Source: Flavihumibacter profundi (lineage in GTDB: Bacteria > Bacteroidota > Bacteroidia > Chitinophagales > Chitinophagaceae). From it: a stretch of 64,000 bases of DNA. The DNA is taken from assembly GCF_020076305.1 (NCBI RefSeq), contig NZ_JAIQXE010000004.1, positions 186,001-250,000 on the forward strand, given 5' to 3'. Of the stretch, positions 18,619 through 28,563 are shown piece by piece. The notes under the pieces are model-generated. The model did not search any database. It was not told the origin of the DNA and saw nothing but the letters and a program-made list of their open reading frames with translations. The position numbers were made by a program, and so were the translations under genes. Each line of letters starts with the position of its first letter. Position 1 is the first letter of the stretch.

Positions 18619-19662
18619 TTAAAACTTAGGGCAAAGTGACTGCCGCTGGTAGGCATTGTATTCTTCATAATACCCATTCTTCACCAGAGAAAATTCAATT
18701 GCACCTTGCGAGTTATTATACTTAGTCAATGATGAATTGGTGACATCATAGGTAAATGTCATCCTGAAGTTCTTCCATTGAAAACCTATTAAAGGAATAA
18801 AGGATTCATTGGAGCGATAGTAAATACCACCTATTACCTGGGTTTCGCCGTCTCCGCTAAGATTATAATTGGCACTTGCTCCAAGCAAAAATTCAGATGC
18901 TTTTGATTGGTTAGTATAGTATGCCATGGGGCTAAGGATAACCAGGTCATTCATTTTCATACTGGCATTCAGGAATCCTATATAGCGCGGCGCAAGCCGG
19001 TTGTCAAATCCTGCATCGGTAAAAAAGGTTTCCTTGGGCTGGTTGATATGGTGTACCGAAAATCCGGCATTCACATATAATTTATCCGTGGGGAAATAAG
19101 CATAGTTCAATCCGGCCTGGATATCAGCATAACTTGTACTTGTAGAATTAAAATAGACGGAAGTTGGCACGCCTGCATCAAAAAACCCGGTAGACTCGTT
19201 GAACTGATCCGGAAATTTCAACCTGGTTGGGTCAATCCGTTTATTGGCCCATCCAATATTAAACCCTGCAGAAAGCAAGCTTGCATATCCCAGCATCTGG
19301 TGATAAGCAATAGAACCGTAAATTTTTGTTGAAGTGAGGTTTCCGCTTCCGGCTGCATCCCTGAGAATTACACCACCCAATCCAATCCAGCCGTTCTCAA
19401 TCCGGTTACGAAACACTTGCGCATCACCCCATATACTCACAGTTTTATAAGGCACATCCATTACACTAACCCACTGGCTGCGGTAATTTGCCCCAATCCG
19501 GTAATCAGCATCGGGAATGAACCCCGTATTAGCAGGATTAGTAGTTAACGGTGAATTGAAAAATTGAGAAAAGTGAAGATCCTGCGCTTTTACCGATGCA
19601 GAAAAATAGCCCGATAATAAAACTATCATCATTAATCGCCGCTTTATCTTATTGCTCTTCAT
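18619..19662 (-). CDS. PorP/SprF-family type IX secretion protein
   Basis: 347 residues with a signal peptide (ending VKA) and the family start QDLHFSQFFNSPLTTNPA, followed by a beta-rich outer-membrane domain (NYRSQWVSV, GGVILRDAAGSGNL). In gliding Bacteroidota, SprF-like proteins sit next to genes for large adhesins with type B C-terminal domains and are needed for their secretion or surface attachment. Exactly such a cargo gene ends 18 bp upstream (19680), so this one is probably dedicated to that cargo. Confidence 0.93.
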   Translation of the reverse strand: MKSNKIKRRLMMIVLLSGYFSASVKAQDLHFSQFFNSPLTTNPANTGFIPDADYRIGANYRSQWVSVMDVPYKTVSIWGDAQVFRNRIENGWIGLGGVILRDAAGSGNLTSTKIYGSIAYHQMLGYASLLSAGFNIGWANKRIDPTRLKFPDQFNESTGFFDAGVPTSVYFNSTSTSYADIQAGLNYAYFPTDKLYVNAGFSVHHINQPKETFFTDAGFDNRLAPRYIGFLNASMKMNDLVILSPMAYYTNQSKASEFLLGASANYNLSGDGETQVIGGIYYRSNESFIPLIGFQWKNFRMTFTYDVTNSSLTKYNNSQGAIEFSLVKNGYYEEYNAYQRQSLCPKF

Positions 19663-19679
19663 TTCCTGATTATTTAGGA

Positions 19680-22600
19680 TTACCGGATTAATGTTATATC
19701 TCCCTTTTTCGTTGTTCGGGTGCCATCTGTAAATTCAACATCAAGGACATAGGCATATACATCCATTGGTTGTACAACTCCGTTATATTTTCCATCCCAG
19801 CCTGATTTCATGTTATCTGATTCAAACACTTTCTGACCCAACCGGTTAAAAATCATAAACCTCATTTTTCCGATTGCAAATCCCCTTACAAATATTACAT
19901 TATTAGGGGCTGGACCAAGAGGGGTAAATGCATTAGGAAGATCTACCCTTGGTGAAACTATAGCATCCACAGGCAGGCAAAGGGTATCAATACATCCAGA
20001 TACATTCACTGCCACCAGGCAGGCATCGTAACGGCCCGTTTTATTGTATTGGTGGTCAATTGGTGCACGGGAAGCAGTTTCCTTTGTTTCATTATCACCA
20101 AAACTCCACAGGAAGTTGATGGCATCTGCTGATGAAGTATTTGTAAATGTAGTTGGTGTATTTTCTAATGGAGTAACCGGTGCAAAACTAAACCCGGCAG
20201 TTGGCGCACCCTGAACCAGGACATCCCTGAATGTGGAATCAACAATGTTACAGCTATTTGGGTCTGTTACAGTTAGTTTGACCCTGAATTTTCCAGCAGT
20301 ACTAAATACTTTAACCGGTTCTTTATCGGTGGAAGACGTACCATCACCAAAATCCCATAAATAGGTTTGTCCACCTATAGAAGTGTTTGTAATAATTGCA
20401 TTATAAGGCACACAGCCATTGGGCAGTTCAAACTGCGCCTTAACTAGTGGACTGAGGTTAAATTCTTTTACAATTGAATCTCCTGAATTACAGTAGACGG
20501 TATCATTTAAAATCAGCCTGACCTGGTAAGAGCCTGCTGACAAATAGGAATGATTAACACTGGTAAGACCGCCAACTTGCCTTGAACCATCACCAAAGTC
20601 CCAGATAAAAGAAGTATTTGAAAATGGTTTGGCTGGCGGTGGAACTGACAGGTTATCGAACCTGAAGGACAAGGATTCGCAAGGTGGTAATTTCGTAGCA
20701 CTGAAATCGAGCTTAGCTTCATCAGCTCGAACCCTGATATTAATAAAAGCAGTATCGCTGATATTACAAGTACTTGAATCAATTGCTATAAGCCTTACAC
20801 GATAGGTGCCAACTGCGTTATACACATGAGGTACTTCAAAATTTGTGGTGGCCAAATCCGGACTACCATCTCCAAAATTCCAGATATAGCTTTTCGCGTT
20901 TTGAACGGTATCTACCAATTTAACAGTTAATGGCACACAACCGGATGTGTCACGCACACCATTTATATAGGCTGACGCACCGGCACCAACACCTGCAAAA
21001 TTAAAAGAGATCTTCAGTGCAGCGAGGTTGCATTCAGCACCATTACCTGTTCCATCGGCTCCTGAATATCCATTAGAACAGCACCATGCCCCAGGTGTTA
21101 CGGGAAAACGGGGCCTTTGTGTGCCTAATGCCTGGCTAAAACAATTGGCACACATCGCCTGGTAAATAACACCATTTTGGTCGAAACGGCTTGTTCCTCC
21201 ATCAACATGCTCTGAGAAATTGCCATTCTGCCCAAAATAGGTTGCATATAAAAGAGCAGAAGCATCTTTCTTGATTACGATAAAATAGAAGTCATGGTTG
21301 TCAGTAGTTTTCTTCAGGGCATCAGAGGTAATCTCCATTCCAGAAGTACCCTGCATAGGATAATTAGCGAGGTTTGATGCGCCCCAGCCAGATACATAAA
21401 TATTCTGGCAACGGTCTACCAGGAATGCAACGGGCGAAATATTCGGAGTAGAACCAGCTGTCCCAAAAGTAGTTGTGTACTGCCAGCCTGAAAGGTCGAG
21501 TTTAAGTTTTCCAATAAAATTTTTCGCCCCGTCAACACCGTAAACGGCATTTTTTCTTGTCCAGGGGCCATAAGTTACGCCCATTACATAAGGATCGCCT
21601 AAGCGGTCGAACTCAAAGCCCAAAATAGCGTCTTTTTCAGTAGTTCCAATATATGTTGATTTTTTAAGCACGGTTCCATCGTTTGAAAAAACCGCGATAA
21701 ACCCATCTGTTTCACCGCCAATATAATTTGGTCCAATTGTTCCAGTTTTATTACCCGGGAAATCATTACTTTTTGTAGACCCGCAAACCCATATATCACC
21801 ATTAAAATCGTTAACGCCTAATACAAATCCAGCATCCAGGTCTTTTCCGCCAAAATAAGTGGACATCAGTATTGTAGACAAAGTAGGTGTTGCTTTTATC
21901 AGAACACCAGATTGCAAATCTGTACTTCCAGTCAGTGATTTGAAGGGCGCATTTGGGGTAACATAAAAATCTGCCGATTGTGTGCAGGATGCAAGGTAAA
22001 TATTATCGTTTTTATCCAGGATGACTTCACTGCGGGCATCATCTCCATAAAAATTTAGTAACCCGTTTGGAGATCCTCCATGGCTGTCGCCGGTATTAAT
22101 ACCGTCGTTTCCTTGTCCGCCGATAACCACGGAGCCAACTAATGCTGTTCCAGTGGCGTTAAGTTCGGTAATTACGATATCCCACCCTCTTCTGTTGCCA
22201 AAAGATTGTAATGCTGGATAATCAGAAGAAGAAGTACGTCCTGCAATAATCAGGTTGCCTTTTGAATTAACAATAAGGCTGTGGGGCTGATCAGAGTATC
22301 CCCCTCCAACATAGGTAGCATAAACTCTTTGGGTTCCGTTAGGATTAAACTTCATGATACCCATATTAAAGGGCTCAGAACCCCCTGAAGCACTATATGT
22401 AGTTTGAAATGCACCAGGTGAAACAGGGAAGCCATTGCCGAAAACTATACCCCCGGTATACATAGTACCATCGCCGCCATAGGTTGCGGTGTAGCCCCAG
22501 TTGTCGGATTTGCTTCCGGTAAATGAAGCGAAAATCAGGGTTGGGTCAATGATAACGGTTGCCTTGGGGTCGTAGCTTTCCAAAGCGAACCGTACGGTAT

Positions 22601-23348
22601 TACCTTTCAATTGGTATTTCGCACCAATAACAGTTCTTCCTTTGTCCGATAGTTGGTAGGTATAGGGTTGCATTTCACGGACTTCCCCAACACTAGTTTT
22701 GATAACAAGTTCACCTTTTCTCAAAGAAAGTTTTTCAATGCCTTCATACCGCATCACGATTTTGCCGGGGTCTCCACCTGGATTTATAATGTATTCGTAT
22801 TTAACCCAGCCTTCGTCGGTAAAGTAACGGATATCAATATTAGGATATACGTTTTTATAAGTAACAGTATTGAATATACGACAACCTCCCGCCCATTTTG
22901 CTGGATCATTACCCAGGAAATAGTTATTATACCCCGGTTGCGGTTTTGACCCTTCTATTTCCGGCGACTCATTTGCACCTTCAAGTTCCATATTATAAGC
23001 ATGCGAGCGGATAGTAAGGTCATTAGTTTTCCCGGGCACCTTCGCAACAGTATTAGCAGAAGCCATGCCATCTGCCCCCTGGCGACGGGAATTTGACTGC
23101 TGATCGGGCGCATGGCCATGAGCAAGTTCAGATAACTGCAATAAATCGGCGGAATTATGCTGCAGGATAGTAAAACCAGTTTTCCGGAGGAAAAATGCAC
23201 CATTGCCTAACTCACCCATATAGGTAACACGCTTATCCCACTGTCCTTTGTTTTCAACAAATTCAAGTGCATTTGTATTCTTTTGGGCAAAGGCCGGCAA
23301 AGAAATTAGGGCGATTAGGAATATGTGGATATGCTTTAACAAGGTCAT
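19680..23348 (-). CDS. Large surface protein with SBBP-like repeats, four PKD domains and T9SS type B (CHU_C) sorting domain
   Basis: 1222 residues: signal peptide (ending AFA), then an N-terminal region beginning LEFVENKGQWDKRVTYMG and FFLRKTGF, typical of DUF7948-like/SBBP-repeat proteins. A beta-propeller-like stretch of repeated YATYVGG/TYFGGKDLD/TYIGTTEKD motifs spans about 260-700. Four PKD domains (about 815-1130) each carry the WNFGDG/WDFGDG/WSFGDN signature. A CHU_C domain closes the protein (LPNAFTPLGPAPNNVIFVRG, RLGQKVFESDNMKSGWDG), which is the type B T9SS signal. It should be exported by T9SS and displayed at the cell surface, probably as an adhesin or matrix protein. It is followed at once by the PorP/SprF gene. 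Confidence 0.93.
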   Translation of the reverse strand: MTLLKHIHIFLIALISLPAFAQKNTNALEFVENKGQWDKRVTYMGELGNGAFFLRKTGFTILQHNSADLLQLSELAHGHAPDQQSNSRRQGADGMASANTVAKVPGKTNDLTIRSHAYNMELEGANESPEIEGSKPQPGYNNYFLGNDPAKWAGGCRIFNTVTYKNVYPNIDIRYFTDEGWVKYEYIINPGGDPGKIVMRYEGIEKLSLRKGELVIKTSVGEVREMQPYTYQLSDKGRTVIGAKYQLKGNTVRFALESYDPKATVIIDPTLIFASFTGSKSDNWGYTATYGGDGTMYTGGIVFGNGFPVSPGAFQTTYSASGGSEPFNMGIMKFNPNGTQRVYATYVGGGYSDQPHSLIVNSKGNLIIAGRTSSSDYPALQSFGNRRGWDIVITELNATGTALVGSVVIGGQGNDGINTGDSHGGSPNGLLNFYGDDARSEVILDKNDNIYLASCTQSADFYVTPNAPFKSLTGSTDLQSGVLIKATPTLSTILMSTYFGGKDLDAGFVLGVNDFNGDIWVCGSTKSNDFPGNKTGTIGPNYIGGETDGFIAVFSNDGTVLKKSTYIGTTEKDAILGFEFDRLGDPYVMGVTYGPWTRKNAVYGVDGAKNFIGKLKLDLSGWQYTTTFGTAGSTPNISPVAFLVDRCQNIYVSGWGASNLANYPMQGTSGMEITSDALKKTTDNHDFYFIVIKKDASALLYATYFGQNGNFSEHVDGGTSRFDQNGVIYQAMCANCFSQALGTQRPRFPVTPGAWCCSNGYSGADGTGNGAECNLAALKISFNFAGVGAGASAYINGVRDTSGCVPLTVKLVDTVQNAKSYIWNFGDGSPDLATTNFEVPHVYNAVGTYRVRLIAIDSSTCNISDTAFINIRVRADEAKLDFSATKLPPCESLSFRFDNLSVPPPAKPFSNTSFIWDFGDGSRQVGGLTSVNHSYLSAGSYQVRLILNDTVYCNSGDSIVKEFNLSPLVKAQFELPNGCVPYNAIITNTSIGGQTYLWDFGDGTSSTDKEPVKVFSTAGKFRVKLTVTDPNSCNIVDSTFRDVLVQGAPTAGFSFAPVTPLENTPTTFTNTSSADAINFLWSFGDNETKETASRAPIDHQYNKTGRYDACLVAVNVSGCIDTLCLPVDAIVSPRVDLPNAFTPLGPAPNNVIFVRGFAIGKMRFMIFNRLGQKVFESDNMKSGWDGKYNGVVQPMDVYAYVLDVEFTDGTRTTKKGDITLIR

Positions 23349-23389
23349 TGAATTTACATCAATAAAATGAATAATACCAGCGACTTAAC

Positions 23390-25510
23390 CTATGAAATTT
23401 TACTCCAGGCCTGTTTGCCTTTCTGGGCATGAAGAAACGCTTTTAATGGCAGATTCTCAAGCGACGAAAGTGTAGGGTCAGCTTCAGAAATTGCCAGGGC
23501 TAGTTGCTTTGCCGCATCCAGCCAGTGTTTATCCTGAACTATATTGGCCAGTTTAAAATTCAATAAACCACTCTGCCTTGTGCCCTCAATATCGCCCGGG
23601 CCGCGCAATTCAAGGTCTTTTTCTGCAATCAAAAATCCATCATTTGTTGCACACATTATCTTTAACCGCTCCCGGGCCTCATTGTTTAATTGCATACCTG
23701 TTAATAATATGCAAAAACTCTTTTCACTTCCTCTACCAACCCTTCCCCTTAATTGGTGCAATTGTGATAAACCGAATTTCTCTGCACTTTCAATGACCAT
23801 TACACTTGCGTTAGGAACATTCACGCCGACTTCAATAACAGTTGTAGAAACCATGATCTGAGTATCGTGCTTCACGAATCGTTGCATATTGGTTTCCTTC
23901 ACTTCCGGTGCCTGTTTTCCATGAACCATGCTGATATAATACCGCGGTTCCGGAAAAAACGCTTTTACATTTTCATAACCGCGCATCAGGTTTTCCAGGT
24001 CAAGCTTTTCAGATTCTTCAATTAATGGGAAAATAATATAGACTTGCCTGCCTTTGTCTATTTCTGAACGTAAAAAATCCATTACGGTTGCCCTCGCGTA
24101 TTCAAACCGGTGAACTGTTGTTATAGGTATCCGGCCCGGGGGCATTTCGTCGATAATACTATAATCGAGATCGCCATAAGCTGTCATCGCCAGTGTCCTG
24201 GGAATAGGTGTTGCTGTCATCACCAGAATATGGGGTGGAATAACTGCCTTTTTCCATAGCCTGGCCCTTTGCTCCACGCCAAAACGGTGCTGTTCATCTA
24301 TAATGGCAAGGCCGAGATGATGAAATTGCACTTTATCTTCCAACAGCGCATGGGTACCGATCAAAAGGTCAATTTCACCTTCAACCAGGTCTTTTAGAAT
24401 TTTTCTGCGTGCCGCGGTTTTCACCGAGCCGGTTAACAATTCAACCCGAACAGGCAATTCCTTCAATAAAGTTGTGATGCCCTGGTAATGCTGGTTGGCC
24501 AGGATTTCAGTGGGTGCAAGGAGGCAACTCTGGAATCCGTTATCTGCAGCAAGCAACATAGATAATAAGGCGACCATGGTTTTTCCGCTACCCACATCAC
24601 CCTGCAAAAGGCGGTTCATCTGGCGGCCCTGTGCCATATCAGATCTGATCTCCCTGAGCACTCTTTTTTGTGCACCGGTTAAGTCAAATGGAAGGTAATT
24701 ATGATAAAAAGTATTGAACAGGTTCCCCACCTGGGCAAAAACTACTCCATTCGAATAGCGATGTCTTTGCAACCTTATGAGGGAAAGACGCAGTTGTGCA
24801 ATGAATAATTCTTCGAATTTGAGACGGTCCATGGCAGCCTGGTGTTGTTGCCCGGAAGAGGGAAAATGGATTTGCTGGTATGCATCAAACCTGGAAGGGA
24901 ATCGAAACTGCTGTAAAATATTTGATGGCAGGTTTTCTGGCAGGTCACGTTCTTTGAGGGCAGACAATAAGCTGTATGTCAGTTTGCCGATTTGCCTGCC
25001 ACCAAGAGATTTCGCCTTTAATTTTTCTGTACTTGGATAAACAGGTTCCAGGAAGGCTTTACCATTAATCTTTTCCGGGGTATAAATTTCCATTTCGGGA
25101 TGGGTGATCTGGGGCATCCCATTAAAATATCCTGCCTTCCCATATACCAGGTAAACCTGTCCGACCTGCAATATTTTTTGTACCCAGCTGATACCCTGGA
25201 ACCAAACCAGTTCCAGTTCGCCGCTGGCATCCTTCAAGGTCGCCACAAGCCTTTTACCCCGGTTTTCACCCATTATGGAAAAACCTGTTATCGTACCGGC
25301 AACTTGCAAATAATCGGATGAAGGATGCACAGAACTGATCGGACTGACCTTTGTTTTGTCAACATGCCTGAAGGGAAAATGGTCTAGAAGATCCTTAAAA
25401 GTGAATATCTGCAGTTCTTTCCTGAGGAGGTCCGCGCGGAATGGACCAACACCTTTCAGGTATTCAATGGAACTTGATAATATGGTAGCGTCGAAGCTGA
25501 TCGGCGGCAA
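23390..25510 (-). CDS. recG: ATP-dependent DNA helicase RecG
   Basis: 706 residues with the complete RecG plan: N-terminal wedge/OB domain (SSIEYLKGVGPFRADLL, HFPFRHVDKT), helicase lobe 1 with Walker A GDVGSGKTMVALLSML and DEQHRFGVEQR, lobe 2 with TTVIEVGVNVPNASVMVIE and QLHQLRGRVGRG, and the C-terminal TRG region (LELRGPGDIEGTRQSG). It remodels stalled replication forks and branch-migrates Holliday junctions. The start codon is TTG at 25510; no ATG or GTG fits the conserved N-terminus. It heads the minus-strand series that continues into the T9SS cargo gene after 41 bp. Confidence 0.97.
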   Translation of the reverse strand: MPPISFDATILSSSIEYLKGVGPFRADLLRKELQIFTFKDLLDHFPFRHVDKTKVSPISSVHPSSDYLQVAGTITGFSIMGENRGKRLVATLKDASGELELVWFQGISWVQKILQVGQVYLVYGKAGYFNGMPQITHPEMEIYTPEKINGKAFLEPVYPSTEKLKAKSLGGRQIGKLTYSLLSALKERDLPENLPSNILQQFRFPSRFDAYQQIHFPSSGQQHQAAMDRLKFEELFIAQLRLSLIRLQRHRYSNGVVFAQVGNLFNTFYHNYLPFDLTGAQKRVLREIRSDMAQGRQMNRLLQGDVGSGKTMVALLSMLLAADNGFQSCLLAPTEILANQHYQGITTLLKELPVRVELLTGSVKTAARRKILKDLVEGEIDLLIGTHALLEDKVQFHHLGLAIIDEQHRFGVEQRARLWKKAVIPPHILVMTATPIPRTLAMTAYGDLDYSIIDEMPPGRIPITTVHRFEYARATVMDFLRSEIDKGRQVYIIFPLIEESEKLDLENLMRGYENVKAFFPEPRYYISMVHGKQAPEVKETNMQRFVKHDTQIMVSTTVIEVGVNVPNASVMVIESAEKFGLSQLHQLRGRVGRGSEKSFCILLTGMQLNNEARERLKIMCATNDGFLIAEKDLELRGPGDIEGTRQSGLLNFKLANIVQDKHWLDAAKQLALAISEADPTLSSLENLPLKAFLHAQKGKQAWSKIS

Positions 25511-25542
25511 TTTACCACAAAAATAAGTGCAGTAACCGATTC

Positions 25543-26742
25543 TTACTGATCATTCATTCCTGTATAGGATTTGGGGGTGTGCAGGAATTCCTTTCTTCCT
25601 TTCCTGATGCGCAAAAGCGCTTTAATCATTGTAACCATTAACATAGGCAGGCTAACCAGGGCTTTACCGGTTTGCAAGGAATAGTATCGCGATGGAATGG
25701 CAATAGCCAGGGTAAGCATAAAGAACAATAACAAGCTTAGCCACCAACCGGGTAAAGGAAAGAAAAATGCCCAACCGGTAAGATACCGTATGATTACCAA
25801 AAAAACTATGGCAGAAAAAACCACCAGGTAAAGTGAACGGGGTAGCAATAGGTTTTGAATGAGTTTATTATAATACTGGGCATCCTTTCGGATACCTTTC
25901 ATGTCGGGTTCCATAAAACGCCTGACCTGGTACCATTGGGCTTCCATCCAGCGAACCCTTTGTTTTTCAAATACATCGTGGCTGGCCACCTTTTCATCCA
26001 ATACCCATGCATCTGGAATATAATGCAGTTTAATGCCACGTTTTAGTAATTGCATATCTATTTCGCGGTCTTCACCTGGATTATCAAGAATGGGTTTCCA
26101 GGTAAAAATAGATTGGATCAATTTGGTTTCAAAGGCCATACCAGAACCTGAAGGGGCGGCAGAAAATCCAAGCGACTGCTGCCCGAGGCGAAAAAGATGG
26201 TTATTTATCTCTTCGCTGATTGCATCCAGAAGGGCAATACTTGTTTGGTCATTTTTTGCAGTGCGATGGCATTGCATGGCTAAATAACCGGCCTGATAAT
26301 AATTATTGACCAACCTAAGGCAACCGGATTTCATAATATTATCTGCATCCAGAATCATCACTACATCGTATTTTCCATTTGGCAAGCTTTGTAATGCAGC
26401 ATGAACTGACTTAGCTTTCATGTGAGCAGAAACCTCGAGTACTTTAATCCCCATTTTTCTTAATATGGCCACAGTTTGGGGTAGCAGGGAGTCTGCAATA
26501 ACAGTAACATCAAAAAAGCCGGCTGGATAATTGTGATTTAATGCCTCCGAAGCGGTTTGTACAATGATATGGTCGTCGCGGTAAGAAGGAATCAGGATAG
26601 CAAAACTGGCAAATTTGTCAGTTTCCGGAGGTGCTTCTTCCTGGTGCATCATTCCGGCAATGGCTACCACCAGCAAGTAAGTTATACTGCAGAACAAGTA
26701 AATGAACAGCACAAGGCCGACTATATAAATAAAATTAACCAC
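25543..26742 (-). CDS. Membrane glycosyltransferase, family 2
   Basis: 399 residues: N-terminal transmembrane helix (about 3-28), a GT-A catalytic domain with ILIPSYRDDHIIV, MILDADNIM (DxD-like metal site), GEDREIDMQLLKRG and KQRVRWMEAQW (the QxxRW motif of processive GT2 enzymes), and three C-terminal transmembrane segments. It should polymerise or add sugars at the inner membrane for an exopolysaccharide or surface glycan. The start codon is GTG at 26742. It belongs with the sugar transferase and the second GT2 gene further upstream, but a terminator (26831-26857) separates it from the sugar transferase. Confidence 0.9.
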   Translation of the reverse strand: MVNFIYIVGLVLFIYLFCSITYLLVVAIAGMMHQEEAPPETDKFASFAILIPSYRDDHIIVQTASEALNHNYPAGFFDVTVIADSLLPQTVAILRKMGIKVLEVSAHMKAKSVHAALQSLPNGKYDVVMILDADNIMKSGCLRLVNNYYQAGYLAMQCHRTAKNDQTSIALLDAISEEINNHLFRLGQQSLGFSAAPSGSGMAFETKLIQSIFTWKPILDNPGEDREIDMQLLKRGIKLHYIPDAWVLDEKVASHDVFEKQRVRWMEAQWYQVRRFMEPDMKGIRKDAQYYNKLIQNLLLPRSLYLVVFSAIVFLVIIRYLTGWAFFFPLPGWWLSLLLFFMLTLAIAIPSRYYSLQTGKALVSLPMLMVTMIKALLRIRKGRKEFLHTPKSYTGMNDQ

Positions 26743-26830
26743 GAGTTGGGAAAATAGGGAAAAATCAAAGTATAACCAATGAACATTTGTTTTTTTTCGA
26801 CAAAATATATAATATCGGATACCAATAGTC

Positions 26831-26857
26831 GAAAAGCCGGCTTCGGGCCGGCTTTTC
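26831..26857 (-). terminator. Rho-independent terminator of the sugar-transferase gene
   Basis: An 11-bp perfect stem (arms 26831-26841 and 26847-26857, core GCCGGC) with a 5-nt loop. Read on the minus strand it ends in CTTTTC, 24 bp after the stop of the phosphoglycosyltransferase gene and about 90 bp upstream of the GT2 gene. Confidence 0.8.
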
Positions 26858-26880
26858 TAAAATATTTACAGGGTAAAGTA

Positions 26881-28041
26881 TTAAACGTTTGATTTTTGGA
26901 TCAGGGCGGGCGGCGTATGCGCAATAATCCAAAGGTCAAAAAGAAAATTCTGCTTTTTGGAATAGGTGATATCCAATTTTATTCTTTCCTCATCAGACAT
27001 GTAATGCCTGTCTTTTTTACGGATCTGCCAGAGTCCGGTAATGCCTGCTGGTGCCATAAAACGTTCAGCCCATTCATCAGTAGTTAGCATGGCTGCTTCG
27101 TATAATGGCAGTGGCCGATTTCCCACCAGCGACATATCACCCAGTAACACATTAAAAAACTGGGGCAATTCGTCCAGACTCGAATTCCTTAAGAATTTTC
27201 CAATGCGGGTTGCCCTGGGGTCATCGGACACTTTAAAGAAAACCCGGCATTTTTCTTCATCATACTCACTAAATTGTTTTAGCTGGTCAACCTTTTTATC
27301 GGCATCGCATTGCATTGTGCGAAATTTATAAAAATTGAATACCCTGTATCCTCTGCCAGCTCTTTTAGAGATATAAAAAACAGGCCCTTTGCTTTCCAAT
27401 TTAATTGCAAGTGCAATAAGCACCATAATTGGGCTCATTAAAATGATACCAATTAATGATACCAGGATATCAAATGCCCTGCGACCCACTCCCAATTTGC
27501 TATTTTTCCTGACACGCTCGATCATCCTGATGGTTTCCTGCGTTTTTGAAAATTTCTTTTGCTTTACCTTTTCAAGGAAGTTGATCCGGTTCAGGAGCTT
27601 GTTATCAACCTTGCGGGTATCGATAACGTCATCGAATATACGCATGAGCAATCCCGGATCTGCCGGGTCGGTAGTACTATTGACCTTATCCATAATCACC
27701 GGAATTCCCCGGAACTTTTCCCCAGTGGTGAGGAAAGCATTCAGTTCTGCTACAGCAGAAAGTTCAATTGCACTGTCAATTATAAAGACATTTGGGATAG
27801 CCTTTTGCTGTTGGTCAATTCTTTTAAGGATATTGAGTGCTTTAGAAATATTTTCTGCAGCATACCCTCCATCAAAAAGATTTACCAGGTAATCTATGCT
27901 ACGGGTATTCTTTCCAATATAGAAAAACTCCCGCGAATGAATCTGAACGACAGGTGCAATATTAGGCTCACGATATACGGAATACCGTTTATAAGAAGAA
28001 GTCTGGGGAGAGGAAGATGTTAATGGTAAAATTGGTTCCAT
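26881..28041 (-). CDS. Receiver-like domain fused to a polyprenyl-phosphate phosphoglycosyl transferase
   Basis: 386 residues. The C-terminal half (about 185-386) is a bacterial sugar transferase (WbaP/WcaJ-type, monotopic phosphoglycosyltransferase): membrane helix 189-213, then KRAGRGYRVFNFYKFRTM (227-243), the catalytic Asp-Glu pair D290/E291 in SSLDELPQFF, DMSLVGNRP and APAGITGLWQI. It should transfer a sugar phosphate to undecaprenyl phosphate, starting a surface polysaccharide. The N-terminal half (about 35-160) lacks the usual transmembrane bundle and looks like a degenerate response-regulator receiver: VFIID with Asp89 at the phospho-acceptor position, then GIPVIMDK and a C-terminal FDDVIDTRKVDNKLLNRINFL. 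A true receiver gene lies 31 bp upstream. Confidence 0.9.
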   Translation of the reverse strand: MEPILPLTSSSPQTSSYKRYSVYREPNIAPVVQIHSREFFYIGKNTRSIDYLVNLFDGGYAAENISKALNILKRIDQQQKAIPNVFIIDSAIELSAVAELNAFLTTGEKFRGIPVIMDKVNSTTDPADPGLLMRIFDDVIDTRKVDNKLLNRINFLEKVKQKKFSKTQETIRMIERVRKNSKLGVGRRAFDILVSLIGIILMSPIMVLIALAIKLESKGPVFYISKRAGRGYRVFNFYKFRTMQCDADKKVDQLKQFSEYDEEKCRVFFKVSDDPRATRIGKFLRNSSLDELPQFFNVLLGDMSLVGNRPLPLYEAAMLTTDEWAERFMAPAGITGLWQIRKKDRHYMSDEERIKLDITYSKKQNFLFDLWIIAHTPPALIQKSNV

Positions 28042-28072
28042 TCAGGTAAGGTTTAAAGTTTTCAGGGTTGCC

Positions 28073-28477
28073 TTATACAGCTTTAAGCATTTTATCACTT
28101 TTGACTGCAGGCATATTTACCAGTGCTTCAAGTTTCTTCTTAAGATCAATAGGATTGAATGGCTTATGGAAATAAGCATCCACATTATAATTTGCACTAA
28201 GTGAAGCAAGTTCACCTTCAGGTTGCTCAGAAATAACAATGAGGGGGATATGCTTATACAGCCCACTGGTTTTCAGGTGTTCTACCAGTTCCCAAGGCTC
28301 AGTATCCGGCAAATTGGGATCCATAACAATGGCTGCCGGTAACTCAGTTTGCGCAATCCAGTACATAGCATCTGCAGCCTCAGCAGCAGTGATAGTAGTG
28401 AATTGGTCGTGAAGCACAGTCTGTAATAAAAACCTGATAGCTTTGCTTTCAGTTATCACAAGTATCTTTCTTTTCAT
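28073..28477 (-). CDS. Stand-alone response regulator receiver domain
   Basis: 134 residues forming one CheY-like receiver: phospho-acceptor Asp53 in AIVMDPNLPD, switch Ser83 in LIVISEQ, and conserved Lys105 in YFHKPFNPIDL. The usual acidic pair near the N-terminus is reduced to ITES (Glu10), so metal binding may be weaker. No output domain. It lies 31 bp upstream of the receiver-like/phosphoglycosyltransferase fusion and is probably cotranscribed with it, suggesting control of polysaccharide initiation by phosphorylation or protein contact. No kinase gene is adjacent. Confidence 0.9.
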   Translation of the reverse strand: MKRKILVITESKAIRFLLQTVLHDQFTTITAAEAADAMYWIAQTELPAAIVMDPNLPDTEPWELVEHLKTSGLYKHIPLIVISEQPEGELASLSANYNVDAYFHKPFNPIDLKKKLEALVNMPAVKSDKMLKAV

Positions 28478-28563
28478 CCTTGAATAATTAAGTTTTAAAA
28501 ACTCAATTTTTCAATAGGAAAATCGATTGGAACGGTTAGGTCTTCAAGGGGTATATGAAAAAA

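Noticed and set aside
18549-18677. N-terminal extension of the GlcD-like oxidase
   Set aside because: It overlaps the PorP gene and reads like random sequence; the ATG at 18548 gives the usual start.
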